The translations under genes and the position numbers were made by a program. The notes below the pieces were generated by a model that did not search any database, was not told the origin of the DNA, and saw nothing but the letters and a program-made list of their open reading frames with translations. Shown one piece after another: positions 17,096 through 26,021 of a DNA stretch of 64,000 nt. Location: positions 1 to 64,000 of the forward strand of contig LJKL01000014.1 in the NCBI GenBank assembly GCA_001421175.1. Reading direction: 5' to 3'. The DNA is from Methanomassiliicoccales archaeon RumEn M2 (lineage in GTDB: Archaea > Thermoplasmatota > Thermoplasmata > Methanomassiliicoccales > Methanomethylophilaceae). Position 1 is the stretch's first letter. Every line of letters begins with the position of its first letter.

Positions 17096-18549
17096 TCGTC
17101 ACGCTCATGATCCTGATCCCCATCATCGCAGGGCTGCTGTGCCTGATACCCTTGGGGAGCAAGAACCTGTTCAGAATAGCCACGATCGGGGCGCTGGCAT
17201 CCGCCGCGGTGGCAGTGTATTGCTGTCTGCCTCCCCTCAAAGGCGAGATCCTGGATACGTGGATATGGTATGTGGATGAGCTCTCCGCTTTCTTCCTGAT
17301 GATAACCGCCGTCATATCCTTCCTGGCCGTTCTCTATTCCAGGGACTATCTGGCCGTGGAGAGGGATGAGCACAGGCTTAGCTCCAGGGAGCTCAGGAGG
17401 TTCTACTTCACGCTGCTGGTCTTCATATCGACGATGCTGCTGACCTTCGCGGTGAGGTCTGCGGCTCTGACGTGGATAGGCATCGGGGCCACGACCCTGA
17501 TATCCGCATTCCTGGTGGGCCTCTACAAGGACCAGCATGCCACGGAGGCCGCATGGAAGTACATCATGCTCTGCTCCGTGGGCATAACACTGGCACTTTT
17601 CGGGATAGCGATGCTGTATGCCGCATCTTCTGGAGTGATACCCGGGGACGCCTCCCTGGAATGGCCGTCCCTCGTCGCCAACGCAGTCAATCTGAATCCC
17701 GTGTTCATGAAGTTCGCGGCCATATTCTTCATAATAGGCCTGGGTACCAAGGTCGGTCTGGCACCCATGCACTTCTGGCTGCCGGATGCACACAGCCAGG
17801 CGCCGAGCCCCGTCAGCGGTCTCATGTCCGGTGTGCTGCTGAATTGCGCTATGTACGGGATAATGAGATTCTACATCGTATCGGAGATCGTGAACCCCGG
17901 ATTCGCAAGGACCATGCTCCTTCTGTTCGGTCTCCTGTCCGTCATCGTTGCCGCTGCCTTCATATTGATATCCAAGGACATCAAGAGGATGCTGGCATAT
18001 TCCAGCGTGGAGAACATGGGTCTGATCGCCATAGCCCTGGGGATAGGAACGTCAACTGCGCTCTTCGGTGCGGCATTCCTGATACTGGCACATTCGATAA
18101 GCAAGCCCCTCATGTTCTTCTGCTCCGGGAATATAACCCAGGCCTACGGGACGAGGACGATGTCCGAGATACGGGGCATATCGGGGAAGATGAGATTCAC
18201 CGGATTCTCCAGCACCGCGGGAGCATTGGCTGTGGCCGGAGCCCCGCCCTTCCCGCTTTTCATCGGGGAGCTGATAATAATTTTCGGAGCCATAAACTCA
18301 GGGATGTATGCCTTGGCAGGCACGCTTGCCCTGTTGCTCGTCGTGATATTCGCGGGACTGACGAAAAGCATATTCCCGATGCTGTCAGGAAGCACAGTAA
18401 AGGAAGTGTCCGAGTACAGATCGTTGACACGTGCGCTTTCCATATTCATCCTGATGGCGGGGGCCCTGTTCTTCGGACTGTTCATGCCCGAGTCCGTGGA
18501 GAACGTTTTCAACAGCATAGTAGCTATACTTTCAGGAGGAACGCCATGA
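17092..18549 (+). CDS. Ehr/Hyf complex: second antiporter-like subunit (HyfF/NuoN-like)
   Basis: This 485-residue Mrp/NuoN-type antiporter-like subunit has about 14 helices. Conserved blocks are GLGTKVGLAPMHFWLPDAH and KRMLAYSSVENMGLI, which hold the pump lysines, and a C-terminal half ending in a further helix. With the HyfB-like protein it gives the complex two ion-translocating modules. The start overlaps the HyfE-like stop and its own stop overlaps the next start, both as ATGA. An overlong open frame on the same strand from 17472 is a shadow of this gene joined to the next one. Confidence 0.85.
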   Translation: MIVTLMILIPIIAGLLCLIPLGSKNLFRIATIGALASAAVAVYCCLPPLKGEILDTWIWYVDELSAFFLMITAVISFLAVLYSRDYLAVERDEHRLSSRELRRFYFTLLVFISTMLLTFAVRSAALTWIGIGATTLISAFLVGLYKDQHATEAAWKYIMLCSVGITLALFGIAMLYAASSGVIPGDASLEWPSLVANAVNLNPVFMKFAAIFFIIGLGTKVGLAPMHFWLPDAHSQAPSPVSGLMSGVLLNCAMYGIMRFYIVSEIVNPGFARTMLLLFGLLSVIVAAAFILISKDIKRMLAYSSVENMGLIAIALGIGTSTALFGAAFLILAHSISKPLMFFCSGNITQAYGTRTMSEIRGISGKMRFTGFSSTAGALAVAGAPPFPLFIGELIIIFGAINSGMYALAGTLALLLVVIFAGLTKSIFPMLSGSTVKEVSEYRSLTRALSIFILMAGALFFGLFMPESVENVFNSIVAILSGGTP

Positions 18550-20003
18550 TCATAACGGATTCCACATCCTGCGACCCGGTACTGCTGGCACAATATGTGA
18601 AGACCCATTATGATGAGGGATGGAAGATCATGTCCATGTTCGCTTCCGAGTCTTCTCCGGGAGCGACGGTGAACGTCGTCCTCCGCAGAGGCGGAGAGGT
18701 CATGTGGATAACCTCCGACGTCACTGATTCGTATCCGGCCGTTACCGCTCAGATCCCGGCCGCCTCGGTTTTCGAGAGAGTCATCTACGAGATGAACGAC
18801 ATAAATCCGGAAGGCCACGGCAATCTCATACCGGCGATATACTGGAGGAAGGGGGACGGGCATCCTCTTCAGAAGGGACCCTACAGCATAGGCGATGAGA
18901 TAAGGATCCCCATACCGAACAACCCCATAAGGGGGACCGGGGTCTTCGAGATACCCGTGGGCCCTGTGCACGCAGGGGTAATAGAGCCGGGGCACTTCAG
19001 ATTCAGCGCGGCAGGGGAGCCCATACTTCATCTCAGCATACATCTGGGATATGCGCACAAGGGCATCGAGAAGCTGATGGAGGGCCCCGTTTCACGCAAT
19101 CGCATAAATCTCGCAGAGAGGATATCCGGGGATAACGCCGTGGCTCATGCTCTGGCCTGCGCTCATATCATGGAAGGGGATGCGGAGATACCGGAGAGGG
19201 CTCGCCGGATAAGGGTCATACTCTCGGAGATGGAGAGGATCCACAACCATCTGGATGTCATTGCCGGATTGTGCACGGACACAGCTCTTTCCGTGGCAGC
19301 CTCATACGGGTCAGAGGTCCGTGAGGAGCTTCTGAGGGCCAACCGCGAGATATTCGGCAGCAGGCTGTTGACGGGCAACATCATCCCGGGAGGGGTGAGG
19401 AAGGACCTTACGGGGGAGGATCTGTCGAAACTGGAGAGCGCCGTTATGAGGGCGGGTTTCGGAGCGAAGAAGCTGGAGAGCTACATCAGGAAAACCCCCT
19501 CGGAGGTGGACCGCCTGGAGACCACCGGCGTATTGAGCAAGGAGAGCGCCCTTAACTATGGCACCGTGGGGGTGATAGCAAGAGCCAGCGGAGTCATATC
19601 CGACATAAGGTCCGAGGTCCCGTATGATGCTTATGGCGACCTGTCCTTCAATATCGCATGCAGGAAGAAAGGCGATGTCATGGCCCGGGCCGCCGTCAGA
19701 TCGGACGAGATAACCGAGTCCGTCAGCCTCATACTTCAGTGCATGAAAGACATGAGGGAAGGAGAGATAAGGACCGACTTCGAGACCCCGGACGGATTCT
19801 CCTGCGGCATAGTCGAATCTCCCAGGGGGGAGCTGGTCCACAGTGCAGACATAAGGGACGGGGAGATATGGAGATATAACATACGGGATCCATCCTTCGT
19901 CAACTGGCCCGCCATGGAGACGGCTGTTATGAACAACATAGTCCCCGATTTCCCATTGATAAACAAGAGCTTCGGGCTGTCCTACAGCGGGAACGATGTT
20001 TGA
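18546..20003 (+). CDS. Ehr/Hyf complex: NuoCD/HyfG-like large subunit without nickel-binding cysteines
   Basis: This 485-residue protein fuses an N-terminal NuoC-like (30 kDa) domain to a C-terminal NuoD/hydrogenase-large-subunit domain. The start is ATG 18546 (GGAGG six bases upstream). In true Hyf/Ech hydrogenases the Ni-Fe site is held by two CxxC motifs, one after AER near the domain start and one at the C-terminus (DPCxxC). Here the first reads AERISGDNAVAH (about 190-201) and the C-terminus reads SFGLSYSGNDV; both lack the cysteines. The subunit therefore cannot bind nickel in the usual way. This matches the Ehr (energy-converting-hydrogenase-related) complexes rather than a hydrogenase. 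Its electron partner is unknown. Confidence 0.85.
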   Translation: MIITDSTSCDPVLLAQYVKTHYDEGWKIMSMFASESSPGATVNVVLRRGGEVMWITSDVTDSYPAVTAQIPAASVFERVIYEMNDINPEGHGNLIPAIYWRKGDGHPLQKGPYSIGDEIRIPIPNNPIRGTGVFEIPVGPVHAGVIEPGHFRFSAAGEPILHLSIHLGYAHKGIEKLMEGPVSRNRINLAERISGDNAVAHALACAHIMEGDAEIPERARRIRVILSEMERIHNHLDVIAGLCTDTALSVAASYGSEVREELLRANREIFGSRLLTGNIIPGGVRKDLTGEDLSKLESAVMRAGFGAKKLESYIRKTPSEVDRLETTGVLSKESALNYGTVGVIARASGVISDIRSEVPYDAYGDLSFNIACRKKGDVMARAAVRSDEITESVSLILQCMKDMREGEIRTDFETPDGFSCGIVESPRGELVHSADIRDGEIWRYNIRDPSFVNWPAMETAVMNNIVPDFPLINKSFGLSYSGNDV

Positions 20004-20012
20004 GGTGATGAT

Positions 20013-20755
20013 ATGATAAGGAAGAGCCTGTCGAATCTGGTGTCGTCGAAGCGTCCTGCGGAATCCCTTGAGAAGATGGGGTCCCGTCCACTCATGATGC
20101 CCTTCATAAGCGGCGAATGCGACAGCTGCGGCGAATGCGTCGGCATATGCCCCACCCGCGCCATATCCCTGTCGGACGGTTGGACAATAGACCTGGGGAA
20201 ATGCATATTCTGCATGGACTGCATCGACTCCTGTCCCGGATCCTCGATATCGAAGGTACCAGCACCCTTGTATGCGCTAATCCGCGAAGATCTGATATTC
20301 AGCGGATCCAAGCCTCCCAAGGAATCCGAGGGAACGGTGGATGCTGATAAGGTGAAGGCCCTGGGATCCTCAATGGCGATAAGGGAGTTGGATACGGGCT
20401 CCTGCAATGCCTGCGAGGTGGAGGTGAACTGCATGTCCAACCCGTACTACGATATGGGGAGGTTCGGCATCAAGATAGTCGCATCGCCCAGGCATGCGGA
20501 CATGCTCCTCGTTACGGGCCCCATGACCAACAATATGAGCAGGGCTGCGCTGGAGACCTTCGACGCCACCCCTTCCCCCAAGGCAGTGGTGGCCATGGGG
20601 ACATGCGCCATATCCGGCGGCATATTCGCAGAGGGTGACGTCCTCGGTAAAGGGATCAAGGACACAATGGCGGTGGATCTGTTCATACCCGGCTGCCCGC
20701 CGCCTCCCGAGAGGTTCTGTTGGCGATACTGAAGGCCTTCGGCAGGGGTCAGTGA
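20013..20755 (+). CDS. Ehr/Hyf complex: ferredoxin-fused small subunit (HyfH-HyfI/NuoB-like, frameshifted near C-terminus)
   Basis: The N-terminal ~90 residues form a two-cluster ferredoxin domain (CDSCGECVGICP and CIFCMDCIDSCP). The rest is a NuoB/HyfI-type small subunit with an intact proximal 4Fe-4S motif: CNACEVE, GTCAISGG and PGCPPPPE. As written, the frame ends at 20732 with FCWRY, but the alternative frame reads VLLAILKAFGRGQ and stops at 20755, the normal family ending. One missing base near 20712-20716 explains this. Fusion of the HyfH-like ferredoxin to HyfI is unusual and makes a compact electron wire to the large subunit. The RBS is GAGGTGAT. Confidence 0.8.
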
Positions 20756-21137
20756 ACCAGGACCACGTTGCATTTGGCGTGGTTCACGACATGCTGGGAC
20801 ACGCTACCGAGAACGGCCCTGTCGATTATCGTCTTATCCGACCTTCCCAGGACTATGATGTCGCAGTTGAATCTGGAAGCCGCGGCCAATATGTTCTCGG
20901 CGGCCGCCCCGGCTCTATGACCGAGTGAACCTCTATGCCCGCATCCTTCGCCTTCGCTTCCGCCTCCCCCATATATCTCTTGACCTCGGCGAACTCGTCC
21001 TCCCGCTCTATCACATCGCGTGAGACTATGGAGGAATAGATGTAAAGCGGCAATCCTGACATCTCGGCGTATCTTATCGCGAAATCCAGGGCTCTCTGCG
21101 CTGCGGACCTGCCGTCATACGCCAGAATGATAGACAT
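20749..21137 (-). CDS. Universal stress protein (UspA family, frameshifted)
   Basis: The N-terminal part (MSIILAYDGRSAAQRALDFAIRYA) is a typical UspA nucleotide-binding fold. After VIEPG the published frame goes astray, but the other frame continues as AAAENILAAASRFNCDIIVLGRS and LGSVSQHVVNHAKCNVVLVH, which contains the family's GxxS and C-terminal beta strand. One extra G in the run at 20907-20910 (minus-strand G) restores a 129-residue protein. The TATA box TATAATATATTTAA (21172-21159) sits about 27 bases before ATG 21137, so the gene is leaderless. The 3' end overlaps the Ehr small-subunit gene by a few bases on the opposite strand. Confidence 0.75.
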
Positions 21138-21230
21138 AACCGGGAAACGTTGTTGCGGTTAAATATATTATACCATGTTTTGCCACGGAGCGCAAGACCT
21201 AATAGATACTAGAGCAATGAATGCGGCACG

Positions 21231-22028
21231 GTGGATATGCTGAAAGCCCTGGAAATGCGAAAGGTCTCCGTTGTGAAGGACGGCAGAAGAATTCTCGACT
21301 CCATCGATCTGGATGTCGATGCGGACGAGAATGTGGCCATTATAGGGCCCAACGGCTCCGGGAAGACCACGCTCATCAAGCTCATCCGGGGGGAGGTGCT
21401 CCCGTACTATGATGAGGACAGCCCCGCCTCGATCCGAATCTTCGGAATGGGGAATTGGAATCTGGAAGAACTCCGGAAGAGCATGGGCATAGTCTCCATG
21501 GACCTGCAGAGCAGATTCCCGCCGGACACGCCGCTGTATGAGGTCATGCTGTCCGGTTACTTCGGCAGCATGGGCATCTTCAGGAACCACAAGGTCACGG
21601 AATCCATGGCCTCCGGGGTGCTGGATGCGGCCAGGACCATGGGATTGGAGAACATGCTCGAAGCTTCAGTCGGAGTCGTATCCCTGGGGGAGATGAGGAG
21701 GGCCCTGATCGCCAGGGCATTGGCCCCCAAACCGAGGATGCTGGTCCTGGACGAGCCGATGACGGGATTGGATGTGGTCATGAGGGACCGCTTCAGAAGG
21801 ATGTTCGACATAATGATCCCGTCCGGGATAAGCGTGATGATGATAACCCATGAACTGGAGGACATACCTCTGGGCGTGAGAAGAGTCATAATGCTCAAGG
21901 AAGGGAGGAAGATGGCCGACGGCCCGAAGGAGAAGGTTCTCACCTCCGGGAATCTTTCACGTCTCTTCGATGAGGACATCGAGGTGTCCGAGTCCGGAGG
22001 GGTGTACAGAATGAGACTGAAGGAGTGA
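21231..22028 (+). CDS. ABC-type ATPase (ModF/metal-type, stand-alone)
   Basis: This 265-residue ABC ATPase has Walker A GPNGSGKTT (about 42-50), a signature region VSLGEMRRALIARAL in place of LSGGQ, Walker B MLVLDEPMTGLD and the switch His in ITHELEDIP. No permease or substrate-binding gene is nearby. Overall it resembles the cytosolic ModF/YlmA-like ABC proteins. The start is GTG 21231, with ATG 21237 as alternative. It is followed four bases later by the zinc-ribbon membrane protein, so they may act together. Substrate unknown. Confidence 0.75.
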   Translation: MDMLKALEMRKVSVVKDGRRILDSIDLDVDADENVAIIGPNGSGKTTLIKLIRGEVLPYYDEDSPASIRIFGMGNWNLEELRKSMGIVSMDLQSRFPPDTPLYEVMLSGYFGSMGIFRNHKVTESMASGVLDAARTMGLENMLEASVGVVSLGEMRRALIARALAPKPRMLVLDEPMTGLDVVMRDRFRRMFDIMIPSGISVMMITHELEDIPLGVRRVIMLKEGRKMADGPKEKVLTSGNLSRLFDEDIEVSESGGVYRMRLKE

Positions 22029-22032
22029 TCCG

Positions 22033-22479
22033 ATGCCGTGGACATGCTCTGAGTGCGGCCGTACGGAGTACGGCGATATCGGATTCTGCACCAGATGCGG
22101 CGCCTTGAAAGCGGACGGGATCGAGCATCCGGTCTGCAAGAATTGCGGTTCCGTTCTTGCGGAAGGGACCACCTATTGCGGCAACTGCTCCCGGCCCGTG
22201 AACGCATACGGTGCGACGGACGACAGACGGCACTTCCTGGCTCTGATATTCGCAGTGGTCCCGGGCATGTTCGATATATTCGGCCTGGGGCACATCTTCC
22301 TGGGGAAATGGATCAGAGGATTGGCCCTGGCCCTCAGCAGCATGGCGCTGATGTATCTGAAAGGGATGTACATAGACAATCTCGAGTACCTGAAGTGGCT
22401 GGCCGTCGTCTCGGTGGTGATATACACGGTCCAATTCCTGGATCTGATGTTCTCCAGAGGTCTTCGGGAAAAGGTTTAA
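22033..22479 (+). CDS. Double zinc-ribbon membrane protein (TM2-like)
   Basis: This 148-residue protein has two zinc ribbons in its first 55 residues (CSEC..CTRC and CKNC..CGNC). About three hydrophobic segments follow, starting with a GLGHIFLGKWIRG turn that resembles TM2-type domains. Such proteins are common in archaea and have no established function. It starts four bases after the ABC ATPase stop and 24 bases before RfcL, suggesting a small operon. Confidence 0.65.
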   Translation: MPWTCSECGRTEYGDIGFCTRCGALKADGIEHPVCKNCGSVLAEGTTYCGNCSRPVNAYGATDDRRHFLALIFAVVPGMFDIFGLGHIFLGKWIRGLALALSSMALMYLKGMYIDNLEYLKWLAVVSVVIYTVQFLDLMFSRGLREKV

Positions 22480-22503
22480 TGCGCATCGGGCGATGGTGAG
22501 AGA

Positions 22504-23904
22504 ATGGCAGAGGATTGGACCGAGAAGTACAGACCGGGCACGCTCAAAGGTGTCGTCGGCAATCCGAAGGCGGTGTCGGATCTTCTCGAATGGGCGAAGG
22601 ACTGGAGCAAAGGGACGCCCAGGAAGAAAGCGGCCGTCCTTATGGGGCCGCCCGGTGTCGGAAAGACCACTCTGGCCCTTGCACTCGCCTCGGAGATGGG
22701 GTGGGGGCTCGTGGAGATGAACGCCTCCGATCAGCGCACAGGGGGAGCCATACGCTCCGTTGCACTGAGGGGCTCGCTTACCAACACATTCAACGATGCA
22801 GGGGACTACCTGGACACGAAGGACGGGGGCATGAAGCTCATAGTTCTTGATGAGGCGGACAACCTGTTCGGGAACGCCGACCGGGGAGGGATACCGGCGA
22901 TATCCGAGCTCATAAAGGAGACGAAGCAGCCCGTTGTGCTCATCGTCAATGATTTCTATGATCTGAGCAGGAAATCCTCCGCCGTGAAGAATGATACGCT
23001 GCAGATCAAGTTCCAGAAGCCTTCAGCATCCACCATCGCGAAGACGCTCAGGTCCATTGCGGAGAGCGAGGGCGTGAGAACCGACGATCTCGTTCTCAGG
23101 GCGATCGCGGAGAATGCCGGCGGGGATATGAGGGCCGCCGTAAGGGATCTGCAGTCGGTTGCTGCCGGAAAGGAGACTCTTAACGTTGCAGAAGTGGGGA
23201 ATCTGTCCCAGCGGACGGCAAGGAAGGACATGTACGACCTGATGTACGCCGTGTTCAGGAAGGGGGACCCGATGGCCGCAAGGAAAGCATCCTTCGACAT
23301 CGATGAGGAACCCGGTTTCGTCCTTCTCTGGGTGGAGGAGAACCTGCCTTATGAGTACACCGACACCGGGGACCTTGTAAGGGGTTGTGAGAGGCTCTCG
23401 AAGGCGGACATCCATCTCGGAAGGGTGCACAGGCGCCAGTACTACGGATTCTGGTCCTATGCCACGGACATGATGACGGCAGGCGTATCTGAGGCCAGGC
23501 GCACCAGTCCCGTCAGCAGAACAAGATTCAGATTCCCCGGGTATCTGATGAAGATGTCCCGGAGCAAGAGCGTCAGGAACATGAAGAATTCCATATCCGA
23601 GAAGCTGGGCGGGCATCTGCATACATCCAAGGCGCGCATATCCTCGGATGTGTTGCCGTCCCTCAGGGTCGCGCTGAAGAACGATCAGGGGCTCAGGGCC
23701 CTCATGCTCAGGGATGTGGGCCTGGAGGAGGAGGAACTCGCCTTCCTGCTGGACACCGGCGTGGACTCTCCGATGGTGAAGCTGGCGAAGAAGGATGCCG
23801 AGCCTCCTAAGGCACCGGGCAAGGCCCCCTGCGAGACGGCAGGGGAGAAGAGGGCGGAGAAACCGAAGCCTGCGGCAGGCCAGAAGAGCCTGTTCCAATT
23901 CTGA
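22504..23904 (+). CDS. rfcL: Replication factor C large subunit
   Basis: This 466-residue AAA+ clamp-loader subunit loads the PCNA sliding clamp during replication. The N-terminus WTEKYRPGTLKGVVGN is characteristic of RFC proteins. Walker A is MGPPGVGKTT (47-56), Walker B LIVLDEADNLFG, and sensor and arginine-finger regions follow. The long C-terminal region ends in a Lys/Pro/Ala-rich tail and QKSLFQF, a PCNA-interacting (PIP) box. This marks the host as archaeal. The start is ATG 22504. Taw1 follows after nine bases. Confidence 0.93.
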   Translation: MAEDWTEKYRPGTLKGVVGNPKAVSDLLEWAKDWSKGTPRKKAAVLMGPPGVGKTTLALALASEMGWGLVEMNASDQRTGGAIRSVALRGSLTNTFNDAGDYLDTKDGGMKLIVLDEADNLFGNADRGGIPAISELIKETKQPVVLIVNDFYDLSRKSSAVKNDTLQIKFQKPSASTIAKTLRSIAESEGVRTDDLVLRAIAENAGGDMRAAVRDLQSVAAGKETLNVAEVGNLSQRTARKDMYDLMYAVFRKGDPMAARKASFDIDEEPGFVLLWVEENLPYEYTDTGDLVRGCERLSKADIHLGRVHRRQYYGFWSYATDMMTAGVSEARRTSPVSRTRFRFPGYLMKMSRSKSVRNMKNSISEKLGGHLHTSKARISSDVLPSLRVALKNDQGLRALMLRDVGLEEEELAFLLDTGVDSPMVKLAKKDAEPPKAPGKAPCETAGEKRAEKPKPAAGQKSLFQF

Positions 23905-23913
23905 GGTCATTGC

Positions 23914-24858
23914 ATGGATAAGGAGTACAGGGCGCTGCTGGAGAAGCAACAGTACAGGATATACAGGGACCACTCGGCAGTGAAGATGTGCCACTGGCTC
24001 AAGGAATCCCTGATCCATGGCAGGTCTTGCTACAAACAGGATTTCTACGGGATAAGGAGCCACCGCTGCCTTCAGATGACCCCCGCCATAAACGAATGCT
24101 CCCACCAGTGCGTTTTCTGCTGGAGGGTCCAAGGTAAAGATTTCGAGGTCAGGGAGTGGGCCGAGCCGAAGGAGATGCTCGACGCCCTCATAGAGAAGCA
24201 ACGGAAGCTGATAACCGGGTTCAAGGGCGATGACCGGTGCACGAAGGAGATGTACGAGGAGGCACGGAACCCCAACCAGGTGGCGATATCCCTGGCCGGG
24301 GAGCCGATCACATACCCGTACCTGTCAGACTTCCTGAAGGAGTGCCATTCCAGAGGAATGATGACATTCCTCGTGACCAACGGAACATACCCGGAGAAAC
24401 TGGAGGCCCTGGACACGCTTCCGAGGCAGCTGTATGTGACGGTGGCCGCTCCCGATCGGGAGACGTACAGGAAGGTCTGCATCCCGAAGATAGACGACGG
24501 ATGGGACCGTATAACGAGAACCTTGGAGATGCTGCCTTCCCTGGACACCAGGACCGTGGTTCGTCACACCCTCGTAAGGGGATGGAACATGCATTCTCCG
24601 GAGAAGTATGCGGAATTGGACAGGATCGCGGACCCGGACCTGATCGAGCCGAAGGGGTATGTTTTCGTCGGAGGGTCAAGGCAGCGCCTGTCCATGGACT
24701 GCATGCCATCCTTCAGGGAGGTTCAGGATTTCTCTGATACCATAGGCTCCGCTCTCGGGATGGAGATCCTTAAGGAGAAAGAGGACAGCCGGGTCACCCT
24801 TCTCGGGCGCCTGGGCATCGAGCTTGATGTGACGAAACTGTACAACCTTCAAAAATAG
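23914..24858 (+). CDS. taw1: tRNA 4-demethylwyosine synthase (Taw1/TYW1)
   Basis: This 314-residue radical SAM enzyme makes 4-demethylwyosine at G37 of tRNA-Phe. The radical SAM cluster motif is CSHQCVFC (Cys62, Cys66, Cys69), followed by WR as in the family. A second set of conserved cysteines (CHW near 26, GRSC near 39, HRC near 52) matches the additional N-terminal cluster of archaeal Taw1. No flavodoxin domain is fused, as is normal for archaea. The 3' end overlaps the opposing DUF1294 gene by ten bases. Finding Taw1 supports an archaeal origin. Confidence 0.92.
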   Translation: MDKEYRALLEKQQYRIYRDHSAVKMCHWLKESLIHGRSCYKQDFYGIRSHRCLQMTPAINECSHQCVFCWRVQGKDFEVREWAEPKEMLDALIEKQRKLITGFKGDDRCTKEMYEEARNPNQVAISLAGEPITYPYLSDFLKECHSRGMMTFLVTNGTYPEKLEALDTLPRQLYVTVAAPDRETYRKVCIPKIDDGWDRITRTLEMLPSLDTRTVVRHTLVRGWNMHSPEKYAELDRIADPDLIEPKGYVFVGGSRQRLSMDCMPSFREVQDFSDTIGSALGMEILKEKEDSRVTLLGRLGIELDVTKLYNLQK

Positions 24859-25115
24859 AAGAAGACCCAGAACAGCAAGGATGCCTGCACCGCCATTGCT
24901 AAGTAAATAAGAATGAACCACCCTTTGCTGATATTGCATCCGGTACGGCCTATCATCGCACGGGCCCCGAACGGGCCAAGAACGGAAGCCGTCAGCAGAG
25001 CATTCCCGGGGATCTTACGTTCGCCGCACACGACCCTTCGCCTGTCAGATGCGAAGGCCAAGGCTGCGATAACGTTGAGAAGTACGCACGCCGCCACCGG
25101 AAGCAGAAGGATCAT
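24849..25115 (-). CDS. DUF1294 family membrane protein
   Basis: This 88-residue protein has three hydrophobic segments, with the cytosolic loop RRRVVCGERKIPGNALL typical of DUF1294 proteins and a following GPFGARAMIGR turn. Function is unknown. Its ATG overlaps the stop of the flavodoxin gene upstream by one base (TGATG), so they share a transcript. Confidence 0.65.
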   Translation of the reverse strand: MILLLPVAACVLLNVIAALAFASDRRRVVCGERKIPGNALLTASVLGPFGARAMIGRTGCNISKGWFILIYLAMAVQASLLFWVFFYF

Positions 25116-25510
25116 CAGTTCTTCTTAAGGGAGTCGATGTACAGCTCCAGTTTGGACCCCTCTACACCGAACATCTTGCGGGGCTTGTTGAAGTATATGC
25201 TGTCGGCGACCCCGAGCTCCCCAGAGATCTTCCTCAGCTGTTCCTCTGCCTTCTTGTCCTTGAAAGCGCAGACCAGGTAAAGGCTGATCTTCGGCATTGC
25301 GTCCTTGTGCTTCTCCGCGAATTCTCTGACGTTCTTCGAAGGACTGCCTCCGTAGACGCCGCTGCCGAGTATCACTCTGTCGTATTTCGAAGGATCCGCA
25401 TCAGGTTCCGTGCCCAGATCCACAGCCTCCGCGCCTATCCTCTCGGCTATGTATTTGGCCGTTTTGCCTGTAGAGCCCAGTTTCGTGAAGTAGAAGACCG
25501 CGTCTGCCAT
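25115..25510 (-). CDS. Flavodoxin domain protein (HemG-like), copy 1
   Basis: This 131-residue protein has a flavodoxin fold. The N-terminal FMN phosphate loop reads TKLGSTGKTAKYIAE, and the second loop is LGSGVYGGSPSKNVREF. This is the short Flavodoxin_5 type related to HemG protoporphyrinogen oxidase. It should carry FMN and pass electrons in an unknown reaction. A near-identical paralogue lies just upstream at 25583-25977; the two are tandem duplicates. ATG 25510 follows an AT-rich stretch. Confidence 0.75.
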   Translation of the reverse strand: MADAVFYFTKLGSTGKTAKYIAERIGAEAVDLGTEPDADPSKYDRVILGSGVYGGSPSKNVREFAEKHKDAMPKISLYLVCAFKDKKAEEQLRKISGELGVADSIYFNKPRKMFGVEGSKLELYIDSLKKN

Positions 25511-25582
25511 GTTTATCGTATGACGGATGAGGTCACATATCTAAAGTATTTCTGTTGCGCAAGCTTGAATGCTCAGAGCGGA

Positions 25583-25977
25583 TCACCTGTTGTTCAGGTG
25601 CCCTATGAAGAGCTCGAGCTTGGATCCCTCCACCCCCATCATCCCGCGGGGGTTGTTGAAGTAAACGCCGTAACTGACGCCCAGAGCATTCGATATCCTC
25701 TCGAGCTGCTCGTCACCTTCTCTGTCCTTGAAAGCGCAAACCAGGTACAGGCTCACATCCGGCATGAGGTCCGCATATCTGGCGGCGAAATCGGTCACGG
25801 TCTTCGGAACATTTTGAAGATAGACCCCGCTGCCGAGTATGACTCTGTCGTATTCCGACGGGTCAGCATCATGATCCTTGTCAAGGTTGAAGACATCCGC
25901 ACCGATCCTCTTGGCAATGTATCTCGCAGCGCCTTCCGTGGCACCGGATTTCGTGGCATAAAAACCGCATCCGTCAT
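25583..25977 (-). CDS. Flavodoxin domain protein (HemG-like), copy 2 (frameshifted)
   Basis: This is a tandem paralogue of the gene at 25115. The ATG at 25977 starts MTDAVF, then the frame changes: the correct continuation reads YATKSGATEGAARYIAKRIGAD, then YDRVILGSGVY, TVTDFAARYADLMPDVSLYLVCAFKD and a C-terminus ending GHLNNR. Adding one base to the A/T run at 25960-25964 restores 131 residues, exactly the length of copy 1. The copies are most alike in the C-terminal half (PRGMMGVEGSKLEL against PRKMFGVEGSKLEL). Likely a sequencing indel. Confidence 0.65.
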
Positions 25978-26021
25978 ATCCTTCGTATAACGGATGCGGT
26001 GGGATTAGAATATTATTTGCC

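Noticed and set aside
17472..20003. An 843-residue open frame spanning the HyfF-like and HyfG-like genes
   Set aside because: Its first ~360 residues overlap HyfF in another frame and have no family features; the real gene starts at ATG 18546 with a GGAGG site and ATGA overlap.
13508..20755. Calling this a hydrogenase-4/Ech [NiFe] hydrogenase
   Set aside because: The large subunit lacks both CxxC nickel-binding motifs, so only an Ehr-type assignment is supported.
23023..24201. Long minus-strand open frames opposite RfcL/Taw1, and similar ones at 59909-61162 and 62084-63061
   Set aside because: They lie opposite genes with strong family matches, lack recognisable domains and result from high GC content.
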